Shown: positions 1 to 11,054 of the stretch, one piece after another
How the letters are laid out: each line of letters starts with the position of its first letter
Position numbering within the stretch: position 1 is the stretch's first letter
Origin: Apium graveolens
Taxonomy: Eukaryota > Streptophyta > Magnoliopsida > Apiales > Apiaceae
Direction: 5' to 3'
DNA: 64,000 bases
Assembly (NCBI RefSeq): GCF_009905375.1
Contig: NC_133648.1
Coordinates: 30,394,846-30,458,845 of the forward strand
Notes under the pieces: model-generated
What the model saw: the letters and a program-made list of their open reading frames with translations, nothing else
The model's database searches: none
Told to the model about the DNA's origin: nothing
Made by a program: the position numbers and the translations under genes

Positions 1-1194
1 TGTAGTAATTACCTGATTGCTTGAGGAACTTGTCTCTGTTTCATCATACTTGGCCATAAAGGCTAGATTGACATAGCTGATCTCCTCATCTTCATCCAAA
101 CCATCAGCTGCCCAGTCATTCTCTTGTGTAATAAAAGCCCTTTCCTTCTGTTTGAGTAGATCAAAGTATTTTTGCTTATAATCCACAGACTCAAATCTCT
201 TCTTACTAGAATCTGACTTTCTACACTCATTTACAAAATGCCCTGCCAAGCCACATTTGAAACACTTGAATTTTGACTTATCCACCATGTTTCTATTTGG
301 CTTGGCAGCTCCAAAGTTCTTCTTGAACTTGAGCTTGGCAAATCTTCTTGAAAGGAATGCTAGGTGCTCATCAATGTCCTCCATGTCATCTTGACTCAAA
401 GAATCTTCACTTTCTGCAGCTAGCCCTTTACCCTTACTTTCACAGGCCTTTGAAGTTGATTCCACAACTTCCATCTTCACTTCCTTCTCCTTTTCCAGTT
501 CAGCAACTAGTGCAATGGATCCTCCTTTCTTCTTTCCTCTCTCCATTCTTTCATCCTGCTCTATTTCAAGCTCATAGGTCTTCAGAATGCCATACAGTCT
601 CTCCAAAGTAAACTCCTTATAATCTTGTGAGTTTCTCAATGAGACTGTCATTGGTTTCCATTCCTTTGGAAGAGATCTGAGAAATTTCAGATTGGAGTCT
701 TTAGTCTGATAGACTCTTCCATGCAATTTAAGAGCATTTAGTAGCTTTTGGAATCTACTAAAAATGTCAGTGAGTGACTCACTTTCTTCATTGTGAAAAT
801 GCTCATATTGCTGAATCAGGAGCTGTATTTTATTTTCTCTTACTTGCTCAGTACCATCACAGATTATCTGTATTGTGTCCCAAACTTCCTTGGCAGTCTT
901 GCAATTGATGATGTTATCAAACATATCTGCATCAACACCATTGAACAGAATGTTCATGACCTTTTTATCTTTCCTGACTTGTTCAAGATCAGGATCAGAC
1001 CATTCATGCCTTGGCTTTGGAACTGATGGTTCATTTCCTGTTGCAGCTCTCATTGGAACATGAGGGCCTCTTTCTATGCAGTCCACATAGGCATCATCTT
1101 GAGAAAGCATATGAAGATGCATCTTTACCTTCCAATGATGGTAATTATCTTTATCCAGAAAAGGAATCTTGACTCCAACATCTTTCTTGTTCAT
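1..1194 (-). CDS. gag: Ty1-copia Gag polyprotein, 5' part, open at the window edge
   Basis: About 398 codons are open from the ATG at 1194-1192 to the left edge with no stop, so this is an intact partial gene. Gag forms the virus-like particle and binds the element RNA in the cytoplasm. The N-terminal half is a UBN2/DUF4219-type capsid: an early DNYHHWKVKM motif near residue 17, then INCKTAKEVWD near 96 and a FLRSLPKEW motif near 171. One CCHC zinc knuckle, CFKCGLAGHFVNEC, lies at about 311-324. A Lys/Glu-rich linker separates capsid and knuckle. The ATG was chosen because it directly precedes the conserved capsid start and lies 48 bases after the primer site. Family and function follow from these motifs; the clade (SIRE-like) is inferred. 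Confidence 0.9.
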   Translation of the reverse strand, partial: MNKKDVGVKIPFLDKDNYHHWKVKMHLHMLSQDDAYVDCIERGPHVPMRAATGNEPSVPKPRHEWSDPDLEQVRKDKKVMNILFNGVDADMFDNIINCKTAKEVWDTIQIICDGTEQVRENKIQLLIQQYEHFHNEESESLTDIFSRFQKLLNALKLHGRVYQTKDSNLKFLRSLPKEWKPMTVSLRNSQDYKEFTLERLYGILKTYELEIEQDERMERGKKKGGSIALVAELEKEKEVKMEVVESTSKACESKGKGLAAESEDSLSQDDMEDIDEHLAFLSRRFAKLKFKKNFGAAKPNRNMVDKSKFKCFKCGLAGHFVNECRKSDSSKKRFESVDYKQKYFDLLKQKERAFITQENDWAADGLDEDEEISYVNLAFMAKYDETETSSSSNQVITT

Positions 1195-1241
1195 CTTGCT
1201 GAATTGTTTTGATCTTTAAACTCTTTGTAGATTAAGAGCTT

Positions 1242-1253
1242 GCTCTGATACCA
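1242..1253 (-). other. Primer-binding site, initiator Met tRNA type
   Basis: The minus strand reads TGGTATCAGAGC, the standard 12-base complement to the 3' end of plant initiator tRNA-Met, two bases after the LTR end at 1256. It is where reverse transcription of the element would start. Confidence 0.93.
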
Positions 1254-1644
1254 ATTGTTAGTCCCTTAACAATATAGCAATAATTACAGAAGGGGGGTTG
1301 AATGGAATTCTTTATCTTTTTCTTGAAATAAAAATGTTCAACTTGATTATAGATATATCTATTTTGATTAGCACAATGCGGAATATAAACTTTAATGAAT
1401 CAAAACAAGAGTAATTAAAAACAAGAGTCTTTAAAAACTTTCTGGTGGATTTAAACAATTCCACCAGAGATATATATTAATATATCGAGAGAACTCTGTG
1501 TGCAGAAATGCTCACAGCTGCTTTTACAAGATAGAACAACTAAGAACACAGGAAATGCTAAAGATAGTGCTTACAAAGATTTCTCTGTGTTTGTTTTTAA
1601 GCTCACTTAGTTTTCTTAGTTATTTTTATTTGCTACTCTCTTGG

Positions 1645-1654
1645 TTTATATATA
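1645..1654 (-). promoter_or_regulatory. TATA box of the copia LTR
   Basis: Minus-strand TATATATAAA lies mid-LTR, with about 390 bases between it and the primer site. The same box followed by an AAAC run occurs at the equivalent place in the SIRE-like LTR and the solo LTR of this window, which supports it as the element promoter. Confidence 0.6.
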
Positions 1655-1830
1655 TTACCAAGATTACAAAGTCAAAAGAACTGAATAAATATAAAATCTA
1701 ACAGTCTTGATCTTTGCTGCTTTTCGTCCTCTATTACCCAGTTAATGGGCTTCCACAGTGTTTGTATCCAATCTCGACGGCTGTGTGTCAGCTTTCACTG
1801 TTCAACTGATGTTTGAATCTTGATATTATC

Positions 1831-2207
1831 ATCCGTCGACTTTCAGATCATCCGTCGATGACTTACTTGATCATCCATCGACTGTTATTTTGAACATCCG
1901 TTGAAAGTCATTTGATCATCCGTCGAAGCTTTGTTAAGCATCCGTTGATAGCTATTTTGGCACTTGACTTCATTTTACTTATACAGAATTACAAGACATT
2001 GCTTATGTACAGTTAATCAACCTATTCTGCATATCTAGTTAAAGTCAACATGACTTATATGCTACTACAGATTCTATACAAAGGTGCATACAACACTGTG
2101 CTACAAACTTATCATTATATAAGCTACTCAACCCGATGGATAATAAATTACTCATCCGTCGGTACTTAAACTGAGTTATCCGTCGGGACTATAATTCTTA
2201 TCCGTCG
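1831..2207. repeat. Dispersed ATCCGTCG motif array in copia U3
   Basis: Six perfect ATCCGTCG copies start at 1831, 1850, 1918, 2154, 2178 and 2200. Near-copies start at 1873 (ATCCATCG), 1896 and 1940 (both ATCCGTTG). All are in one orientation and most are 19-25 bases apart within two clusters. They lie upstream of the TATA box in element orientation, where enhancer repeats of copia LTRs are usually found. Confidence 0.8.
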
Positions 2208-2288
2208 AGTGCTACATTATTTCACTAAGTAAAATCTACTTAGATGTTTTGTTTAGGTAATCAACAAGTGCACAACATATTCACAACA

Positions 2289-2806
2289 TCAACCACATCT
2301 CCTTCCCCTTATATCATGCTTATGATGTCATCATCCCTTACTTGCCCTCTTCTTATTGGTTGGATGACCTCATCATCCCTAACCTCCTTGATTAACTTCC
2401 TAATTATTTGCCTAATGACCGCTGATCTGTTATACGGTTCGCTTAACTTTAATTTTCTTTTATCGTTTGAGGGATCATACCCGGGATCTTATTACTTGGG
2501 TTTCCTTAACCTTTCTCAATACATTATATTCCTTTTATGATCCTCTCTTATAATCCTTTAATTTAAATCCTTTTTATCCTGTTACCTTATACTCAATTCT
2601 TTCCGTATCTAGTGGATTTCCGGGAAAAATCAAAGTGTTCGGAACTGGATTCTGACGATCTTTTATATGTCATATAGAGTGCCAATAAAATCTCAGAATA
2701 TCCATAAAAGAACCCCTACCTAGTGTGGCATGAAAAGTTTTCTCATTCAGCAAAAACACTATTCATAAGGGTTTCAAAAATTTTCCAAAATTTGGGGTTA
2801 TTACAA
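2289..2806 (-). repeat. Tekay-type gypsy LTR fragment (5' end of the LTR)
   Basis: The minus strand starts TGTAATAACCCC at 2806 and runs left, closely matching the first 500 bases of the LTRs at 35568 and 57207. It ends where the copia LTR was inserted. It was itself inserted into the Angela-like internal region: flanking sequence from 2807 continues the alignment with about 10491 onward. The rest of the element, or of a solo LTR, is outside the window. Confidence 0.88.
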
Positions 2807-3374
2807 TAACCTTCTGGCAAATACATGGTTCATCTTCATTTTGAATAAAGCCAAACTCTTTGACCATTTTATCAAAATGAATATTCATTCTCCTTGAGGC
2901 TTGTTTCAATATATAAATTAATAAAAGCAACTTACAAACTATCTTAGCAAACTTTGTATCGACAAAACCCTCAGGTTGTATCATATATACATCCTCTTCA
3001 AAGCTCCCATATAAGAAAGCAGTTTTGACATCCATATGCCAAATCTCATAGTCAAAGTAAGCAACTATTGCTAACAAAATCCTGATGGACTTGACCATAG
3101 CAGATGGTGAAAAAGTCTCATTATAGTCTATACCATGAATTTGTTTGAACCCTTTTGCCACTAGTCGCACCTTATAAGTCTGTACTTTACCATCCATGTC
3201 AGTTTTCTTCTTGAAAACCCACTTGCACCCTATAGGTTTTACCCCTTCGAGTGGATCAACTAAAGTTAATACTTTATTTTGATACATGGATTCCATCTCG
3301 GATTTCATGGCCTTCGGCCATCTCTCGGAGTCTGGGCGATTCATAGCATCTTGGTAGGTGAGAGGCTTTATCAT
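2807..3374 (-). pseudogene. Copia reverse transcriptase fragment (region I)
   Basis: This is a broken reverse transcriptase, the enzyme that copies element RNA into DNA. The frame reads through IGCKWVFKKKTDMDGKVQTY, VRLVAKGFKQIHGIDYNETF and IWHMDVKTAFLYGSFEEDVY, the standard copia fingers and palm with the first catalytic Asp. It stops just before the YVDD catalytic box because a Tekay-type LTR was inserted at 2806. It is about 92% like the copy at 10440-11054; residues KLLLLIYILKQ here replace the usual KL-SIYGLKQ. It cannot work as it stands. Confidence 0.88.
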
Positions 3375-3603
3375 TATCCGTAAGCATCACATCACCATTT
3401 CGAGTCAAAAGAAATCCATAATTTCTCCTAGACTCTTGGTGAATCCTACTAGATCTACGAGTAACCTGTGTTTCCTGAATAGGATTACTTTCAACATTTT
3501 GATGTACATCCTGATCTTATTCCAACTCTGATTCAATGTTATCATGTGGTTCTCAATCTTCATCGAGATATATTATCCTCCCACTGATTTTCTTAGAAAG
3601 TAG

Positions 3604-3786
3604 TTATCTATAAAAAAATACAACAGCCCGACCAACAAACACTTTGTTCTCGAAAGGATTATAAAACCATACCCTAGTCTCACTTGGATATCCCACAAAA
3701 TAACATCTATCTAATTTTGGTCCAAGCTTGTCAGAGGCTAAAAATTTTACAAACGCTTCACATCCCCAAATTTTCATAAATGACAT
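3604..3786 (-). pseudogene. Copia integrase C-terminal fragment (region I)
   Basis: A 60-codon frame contains the post-catalytic integrase segment conserved in Ty1-copia: LKIWGCEAFVK, then DRCYFVGYPSETRVWFYNP and KVFVGRAVVF. The upstream catalytic part, about 3790-4700, is recognisable only in scraps on all three minus frames. A parallel copy is at about 11284-11470. It is non-functional. Confidence 0.75.
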
Positions 3787-4699
3787 GCTATGACATTCAT
3801 CACTCTATATCTCATACGGAGTATTTTGAACCGCTTTAGTCAGAACTTGGTTAAGTGTATATGCAGCCATTTCTAGAGCATAACCCTAGAAACTGAATGG
3901 AAGATCCGCTTGACTCATCATCGATCGCACTATATCCAACAAGGTACGATTTCTCCTCTCAGAATCTCTATTCCATTGAGGTGTTCCAGAAGGAGTAATT
4001 TATGATACACTATCACACTCCTTCAAGAAAATCTTGAAATTGAGGTTTAAGTATTCTCCTTCACGATCTGATCGTAAAACTTTTATACTTTTCCCTTATT
4101 TTCTTTTCTACTTCGGCCTTATATTCTTTAAACATTTCAAAAGAATCGGATTTGTTCTTCATAAGAACCACATATCCATAACTACAGAAATCATCAGTAA
4201 ATGTTATGAAGTAGTATAAGCCCCCTGCCATCATACGCATTCGACCACATACATCATTATGTATAAGTCATAATCATTCGGTGGCCCTTTCACCTGATCA
4301 GGTAAAAGAAACTTTAGTCATTTTGCCAATGAGACAAAGTTCACATCTTCCGTATGATTCAAAATCAAACTTATCCAAGTATTCATCTATATGTAACTCA
4401 TCAATGCGTTCCTCACTAATATGGCTTAACGACAACGCTAGAGGTAATGTTTGATTTGAGTCAACTTAGAACATATAATTGTTAACTAATTATGCAACAT
4501 TATAAGTCTTATCATTGAAATAGAATAAACAACTATTGTTTATTTAATTAAAATGAAAACCTTTCTTGTCCTGATAAGAAATTGACTTAATGTATCCGCT
4601 AAAGGCAGGCACGTAATAACAATTTATCAAGTTCTCAATCTCGCCTTATGGGAAAAATTAGGTATTGAGTTCCTTCAACTAGAGCAACAACTTTTGCTC

Positions 4700-5565
4700 C
4701 AATTCTAACCCTATACTTGAAACTTGACCATTGCTACTCTTCTTCTTTAGATCTTCCAAATAAGCTCGACAATTTAACTTCCATTCATTCAGTTATTTCC
4801 ATAAAAATGACAATCATCTCCTTTAGAAACACCACTATTAGGCTTCAAAAGCCCTTCGGGATTGGACTTCGGTTTAGCACCGAATAAGATCAAATCTTCA
4901 CCTTGCCTGTCCACTTTCCCTTCCCATTTGCATTCCATTTGTACATCATTAATATGGACGTAATTCATACCTCTACCGTGTTATTTTCAGCTGTTCTAAA
5001 CATGCTTAACAACTCAGTGAGTGTTTTGTCTATCTAATTCCTTTTTTCTTAACAAACTAAGAATATAAGTTGTTCAAAAATTGTTTGATCAAATCAAGCT
5101 GAGTCTCTAGACTATTCTTGAAACCTAAAATATCAAGGTACATATACCTATCATCTTTAGAACTTGTGGTCCAACCGGATATCATTCTCCCACTAATGCA
5201 AAGTATGGTGCCTTATTATTATCAAATCTTTCTAACGAGCCTAACTTTCAAACATCCTTTGAAGGTGCTCAATCATATCATAAGCATCATTATGCTCTTG
5301 TTGCTTCTAAAGCTCAGCACTCATAATTACAAGCATGAGACATGAAATATCGGTTGCATAATTAATTTTCTTCTAGTAAGCATTTTGTTCAGCATATGTT
5401 TCATTCTCAGCTAGAAGAAATAAGGGAGGGGTTTGAATGGCATCCTTGAACCCGAGGACAATCCTCAAGTTCCCATGTCAATCAAGATATTATTTCATGT
5501 CAGTTTGTCCTTCTCAAGGACTATTACATAGAGAAGTTATTTGTGTTATTTGTCATTTGATATCT
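4700..5565 (-). pseudogene. Angela-like Gag remnant (region I)
   Basis: The minus strand carries pieces of a copia capsid: NYLD-HGNLRIVL near 5470, AENETYAEQNAY then DISCLM near 5350, and DAYDMIEHLQRMFES near 5250. The zinc knuckle near 4800-4830 has lost its second Cys (CHFY) and a following Trp codon is a stop. TAG stops interrupt the capsid at positions shared with the copy at 26667-27270. The order and motifs match the BARE/Angela type of Gag. It is inactive. Confidence 0.75.
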
Positions 5566-7439
5566 ACAATATTAAAGTGCATAAAATGACTTAGTCTACA
5601 GATGATCATTAAATTATGTTCAAGTGATTATTCATATATATATATATATATTCACAATATATATCTCCCACTATTTTTATCAAATCAATAGCCCTAACTA
5701 ATAATTCGGAAAAAATATCTTCTAGATCCTTTCTAGTGAGCCAAGATCCATATTTCACCACGCGTTAGGTCAGCTTTGGCTTTTCTCCTAAAACATGATT
5801 ATTTAGGTAGACAATATTTGTCAATTATATCAACTATATAACTCTTAGATAGCTTGGTGGAACAACATTTGTTCATATTTATCTAATAAATCTCGCCAAA
5901 CTCTATGCCTCTAAGTTCACAATCCTATTGTGATAACTTAGTTAAGTCAAACCCAATCGTCAAAAAGTATCAATATACTTCAACACATCTCTCACGATAG
6001 ATAGGAGTACTTCGCTTTGGCGAACCCACTCCTGGTCGATCTAGGGGTTAACGTATTGGACTCATTGGAAGGAATCTGATCAACTTAATATTAACTTTAG
6101 GGTTTTGTTAATTTTAAAATGATCATGATCCCATCATAAAGAGATTCCCAATTTTTTCTTGAATAAAATACTTCAAATCAATATTCGTCAATGGTTTGAT
6201 TTCTAGGTAGTGAGGGAGTCACAACGGTCTCGCTTAAAACCCATAACCTTACAAGTTCAATGAACTCGCTTTTGACAAAATCGCCCCATGTCAGAAACAA
6301 AGAAAATTTGTATTTTATTCCGTGTTTCATAAACACGAGAATCTCATAATCGTTTGTTCATTTTAAAATCTTGAATCGTTACAGATTTTATCTTGTTTAG
6401 AAAGCATGGCATGGGTGTCGTATCTAATACATACATCTTTAATCTAATTAAGCATGCATCTTTATAAACTACTCTACAGATACATTCATCATATGCGCAT
6501 ATATATGTAAAGTGCAATAAATAAACGTGGTTGGTTATGACTTCATCCTATGTGATCTTTATCAAGGTAATGACAAAGATCTAGGTCAATCTAAGGTGAA
6601 AAATAAATACAAGCTAACTATTACATGTCTTCTTTCTTGTATTGCTTCCTTGGATGGTCTCCGTGTGGGATTACCCTTGATCTTTAAATCTTCATGTCTT
6701 CATGTACATTACAAGAATGAAATATGAAAACTAATCTAATGAACTTACAAGAAGAACTCGAGTTACATTCGAGATTTAATAATTACAAGATTAAACGACA
6801 TGCAAGCCGTATTTGAAAAACCAAAACCATTAACCTAAGGTCATAAGCCATAACCATCAACCATGCTCAATTAACACAAAATAACATGTTAAAACACATA
6901 ATCGGATCTTAACATATCATACACATCATGATCTAATCATAAAACCAAATATTGAAAAAATCAGAAAATTTGAAATTAAATATGATAACATTAAATCACA
7001 GATTACAGGGTCTAAACTACATCAAACGCATTACAGATCAGTCGATGATAGCTTTTGCTATCAGTTACGTTCAGACGCTCGATTCCATATGAAATAGCAT
7101 ATTCGTTTTCAAAAATCGGACACCAGACACAGATTTCAGCAAATCCGCTGCATCCGATTCAGAATCGTATCAAATACGATTCTTATAATTAGAACAAACA
7201 CAAAACATGTATATATCAGTATATATACAGATTATATAATCATCATATGATTATATAACTCTCATGAATATCATATATTCAAAACATATATATACATCGA
7301 AATATATAAACATAACAACATGTAAAACATACAAAATTGCATACATAACAGTCATGGAATATTGTATACATGTTATCATCATAAAACCAGTAAACACATA
7401 AACGAATTAAACACTTTTCGCAAGTAAATCTGATGTCAT
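5566..7439 (-). other. Untranslated leader of Angela-like region I
   Basis: About 1.9 kb lies between the LTR and gag, with no long frame, an (AT)n run at about 5635-5652 and many AT-rich stretches. The same leader lies at about 27270-29146. A weak match to the initiator tRNA-Met primer site (minus strand TGACATCAGATT, 8 of 12 bases) is at about 7427-7438 against the LTR edge, so the primer site appears decayed. I see no host gene in it. Confidence 0.6.
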
Positions 7440-7797
7440 TGATGGGTTTCCAGCACATAAACGCAACGAGAACAGGAATTAAAACATAAAAAATCAGAAT
7501 TTTCGAAACCCACCGCAGGATCCATACGAAAAATATATATTTAATTCATAGATCAGGTTTTTTACCTTAAGAAGCTTTAGAAATTGGTTGACTAATAGAG
7601 ATCCAAAGCTTGTTCAATCACCACGCATCCCGCTCTCGCGATATACGCTCTATCGGTATCCACACGAATGCTTGAACTCAAAGATTGGATGTGTACTAGC
7701 ACAAACCCGTTTCTTCTTGCTCTCTCCATCTTCACTCTTGGTGGCTAGGGTTTTAGTAAAAGTCTTGCACGCCAGAAAATCAGTCACACAAGAGATA

Positions 7798-7804
7798 TTA
7801 TATA
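7798..7804 (-). promoter_or_regulatory. TATA box of Angela-like LTR
   Basis: Minus-strand TATATAA is followed downstream by a telobox-like AAACCCTAG and a C/T-rich stretch, the usual look of a plant LTR transcription start region. The equivalent site is at about 29508-29514 in the other LTR. Confidence 0.5.
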
Positions 7805-8718
7805 GAGAGTAGAAAAATGAATTATAACTCTTAACTAATTAGGAGTTATTATTAATTCGAAATTCCTATTTGTATTATAATTAAGTCTCACTTAATTATT
7901 TAACAAACAAATTTTATAATCAATATTAGTAAATTCAATATCAAAAATAATTCGAATTACTTTAATATAATTTAAATCTAATTTGAATTAAATAATCCTT
8001 CATGCATTTTTAGTGTGTGACCCTATATGTTATTATTATGTTGGCAAAAATTTTAAATCTAATTTAAAATCATAAATAATGAGCGGCATCTAGTAATACA
8101 TCATTTATACCCAAGTAATAATAATTGAATCGGTGATCGATTAAACCTTTTGTGAATAATGTACAATGTAATATAATCCCTTTAACCAAATATTATAGAT
8201 TAAACTAGATGCATGTAATATGTCATCCTCATCATAGTTTAATCTAAGTTTCCTTGATCATAAGTAGACTATCATATCAAATCAATATTTGAGCGTGGCC
8301 ACGCATTTCATAGTCTAGCTCATACAAGAGGCCAATAATATAACTCCTAAAATAGGAGGGTTAAATCTCATCTAGATCATTCATATTTCTCATACGATTC
8401 ATAATATATCCAATGTCCACTTTTATCATTACCCGGTCAAGGATAACTTTTAATGGAATCAATGTATATTAATTCTCGTATAAAAATATAATGACTTCAG
8501 GTCTAAGGACTATTACATCATTATCACTGTGAGAATTACTTATGACACAACAGACATGCAGAATCTCACATTGGGTCTGTCCAACACCATGTACATATAC
8601 ATCTGCCTGTGTTTTTGACTTTAGTATCATCATACCTATGATCAATGAGATGTGATCATTAGTCAACAAACACACCAGTCTTAATACATTATTATTGTTC
8701 CTTAATAATAATACTCGA

Positions 8719-9331
8719 TGTTAGGTAACACACACTGTAGAAGGGGGTTGAATATAGTGTATAATACAATCAAATCGAATTAAGAACACAAGTATGTAAC
8801 AAAGAATAATCTTATTAATAAAACAGTATTGCAATGGAACCATTCTCTCTCAGTGATGAACAAATATCACGAGAGCTGCTAGGGTTACAATGAATAATAT
8901 TCTCGATATTGATAACACTTCTAGTGTAAACCCTATGTTGTGTTTATATACCAAACAATTACAAGATAATCTCTAATTGATATCGAATATAATTCTGTAT
9001 CCTAACATATATCAATTAGTTATCTTTTCCTCCAAATCTTCTATTCTTCAAAGAATTCTCCTCCATGCATATCTCTTCTTGTTTTAGTCTTGATCTTCTT
9101 TCCTTTCAATCAGTCGCCTTTCTTATCTGAAAGTCTTCTTAAGTCCTGATATTATCTCCTGATGAATATATTCTGATATCTTAAGTTTTGATAACTTAAG
9201 TTCTGATATCTTAAGTTCCGACTTCAGTATAAGTTCCTTTTTCTAGTTAAGTCCTGATTTGTCCTGTTAATCAAGATCTGAAAACTAAACACAAATCATT
9301 ATTAGACATGACATCACAAATATATCTAACA
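8719..9331 (-). mobile_element. Solo LTR of the SIRE-like copia family (613 bp)
   Basis: TGTTAGG...CTAACA is flanked by a perfect 5-bp duplication CTCGA (8714-8718 and 9332-9336); the related LTR at 29147-30702 has the single uninterrupted CTCGA site. The sequence is a diverged relative of the LTRs at 39703 and 51224 and is, by my count, the same length. It has its own TATA box (minus strand TATATAAA, near 8943-8950). There is no internal region, so it arose by recombination between the two LTRs of a former full element. Confidence 0.93.
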
Positions 9332-9863
9332 CTCGACTAGGGACCTTTAGGAATATTGATACTATTCTCATAATCTCATTTCTAAGTCACGTACTTAGAG
9401 ATATAGAATTGCATATCATATTCCAAGGACATTTATTAATCTAACATTTATATCGCAGTAAATTAAGATTAATAAATTATAAAGGGAATAATCGATAGAA
9501 CATAAATATTAATAATTCTAATGTCTTAAACTAAAATATCATAGTGTTGTCTCTAGGGCACAAACACTAACAATCTCCCACTTGCACTAGAGCCAATCAC
9601 CCATGTATCTAATACTCATGGAACTAGTATGACCATCGTACTTTTGCTGCAACAAAGCCTTAGTCAATGGGTTTGCAACACTATCATAATATTCACTTTA
9701 CATTTATATCTCCTTAATCATTAATCTCATTAATAAGGCGATATTGCCTAAGGACATGCCTAAACAGTCTCCATGACTGTTTTAAAAAATATCAATATAT
9801 TCGTCTTTCCATAGAATCATCAATATTCTTGTTGTGAACTATTCAAGCTAAGATCAATTAAAT

Positions 9864-10430
9864 TTAGACAAAACATAAAATAGACATAAACTCGTAATCA
9901 TCCTTGTCTATCCAAAAATTAGGTTCAGAAACTAGTATCAGTGTAACCTTTACAACCAGTTCCCTATCTTCTCCATACACCAAAAATAAATCTTTAGTCC
10001 TCTTTAAGTGCTTAAGAATATTCTTGAAAACTATCCAGTGACCCTCACCTGGATTAGACTGGTATCTGATCGTTATTCTCAAAGCATACGAAACATTATG
10101 ATAAATACATATCATTGTACATATTATAGATCCAATTGCTGACGCATCTGGAACTTTCTCAAAGGGCCCTTATCATCTAATGATTTAGGGGGCAATTATC
10201 TTTTGAGATCACTAGCCCATGGGACATCGAAATATATCCTTTCTTTGTCTCTTGCATCATAAAATGATGTAATACTTTATCAATGTATGTACTCCGACTA
10301 GGTCGATTAATCTCTTCAATCTATCTCTATAGATCTTGATCCATAATATATAGGTGGCACCGCCTAAGTCTTTCATCGAGAAATTATTTCTCCACCAAGT
10401 CTTAACAGCCTGTAGAGAAGGTATGTCATT
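9864..10430 (-). pseudogene. Copia RNase H and end of reverse transcriptase (region II)
   Basis: Fragments in several minus frames match the connection and RNase H part of copia pol: the NNFSMKDLGGATYILWIKIYRDR region near 10330, a MICIYHNVSYALRITIRYQSNPGEGHW stretch split here into the 9864-10115 frame, and HLKRTKDLFLVYG near 10010. RNase H would degrade the RNA template. Frameshifts and stops (including one right after YVDD) make it inactive. Confidence 0.75.
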
Positions 10431-10439
10431 CCATATATG

Positions 10440-11054
10440 TTATATGTCATCTACATATAATACTAGAAATGTCACATGGCTCCTACTAACCTTCTTGCAA
10501 ACACATGGTTCATCTTCATTTTGAATAAAGCCAAACTCTTTGACCATTTTATCAAAATGAATATTTATTCTCCTTGAGGCTTGCTTCAATCTATAAATAG
10601 ATACAAGCAACTTATAAACTATCTTAGCAAACTTTGTATCGACATAACTCTCAGGTTGTATCATATATAATTCCTCTTCAAAGTTCCCATATAAGAAAGC
10701 AGTTTTGACATCCATTTGCCAAATCTCATAGTCAAAGTAAACAACTATTGCTAACAAAATCCTGATGGACTTGACCATAGCAGCTGGTGAAAAAGTCTCA
10801 TTATAGTCTATACCATGAATTTGTTTGAAACCTTTTGCCACTAGTCGCACCTTATAGGTCTGTACTTTACCATCCATGTTAGTTTTCTTCTTGAAAACCC
10901 ACTTGCACCCTATAGGTTTTACCCCTTCTAGTGGATCAACTAAAGTCAATTCTTTATTTTGATACATGGATTCCATCTCAGATTTTATGGCCTTCGGCCA
11001 TCTCTCGGAGTCTGGGCAATTCATAGCATCTTGGTAGGTGAGAGGCTCTATCAT
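10440..11054 (-). pseudogene. Copia reverse transcriptase fragment (region II)
   Basis: A 204-codon frame covers the fingers and palm: PIGCKWVFKKKTNMDG, VRLVAKGFKQIHGIDYNETF, IWQMDVKTAFLYGNFEEELY, RLKQASRRINIHFDK and the catalytic LVLYVDDI, where a TAA stop follows at once. So both aspartate motifs are kept but the thumb is cut off. It is the better kept of two paralogous copies (other at 2807-3374). Together with region I it suggests one decayed element that was duplicated. It is non-functional because of the stop and the frameshifts upstream. Confidence 0.88.

Larger units (their letters stand above)
1..2288 (-). mobile_element. Ty1-copia element, 5' end only (LTR, primer site, gag)
   Basis: Read on the minus strand, the order is a 5' LTR (2288 to 1256), a primer-binding site and a gag frame that runs off the left edge, so pol and the 3' LTR lie outside the window. 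The element is inserted in a Tekay-type LTR fragment: host LTR sequence resumes at about 2289. The target duplication cannot be checked because the other end is missing. The gag resembles that of the SIRE-like element at 39703-51836, so the two are probably related, but their LTR sequences differ. Confidence 0.85.
1256..2288 (-). repeat. 5' LTR of the partial copia element (1033 bp)
   Basis: The LTR begins TGTT and ends AACA on either strand, with the primer-binding site just outside one end and Tekay-type LTR sequence outside the other. A TATA-type box (minus strand TATATATAAA) is at 1645-1654. The U3 part holds an array of short ATCCGTCG motifs (separate entry). Confidence 0.88.
2807..7439 (-). 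mobile_element. Angela-like copia internal region I, decayed
   Basis: On the minus strand this holds, in order, a long untranslated leader (7439 to about 5566), gag remnants (5565 to about 4700), then integrase and reverse transcriptase remnants (to 2807). It aligns along its length with internal region II (9573-12646 plus 26667-29146) and shares in-frame stops with it, for example TAG codons in gag. The 3' end, with RNase H and the polypurine tract, is missing because of the Tekay-type insertion at 2806. It abuts the LTR at 7440 that also serves region II. Confidence 0.8.
7440..9572 (-). repeat. Angela-like LTR shared by two internal regions
   Basis: The minus strand starts TGTTAGTGTTTGTGCCCTAG at 9572 and ends near ACCCATCA at 7440. 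To its right is a polypurine tract (the 3' end of region II); to its left are the decayed primer site and leader (the 5' end of region I). Without the 613-bp solo LTR and its duplication it is about 1.5 kb, matching the LTR at 29147-30702. A TATA box (minus strand TATATAA) is at 7798-7804, followed by an AAACCCTAG telobox-like element at about 7746-7755. The inner edge at 7440 is set by comparison and could be off by some bases. Confidence 0.78.
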
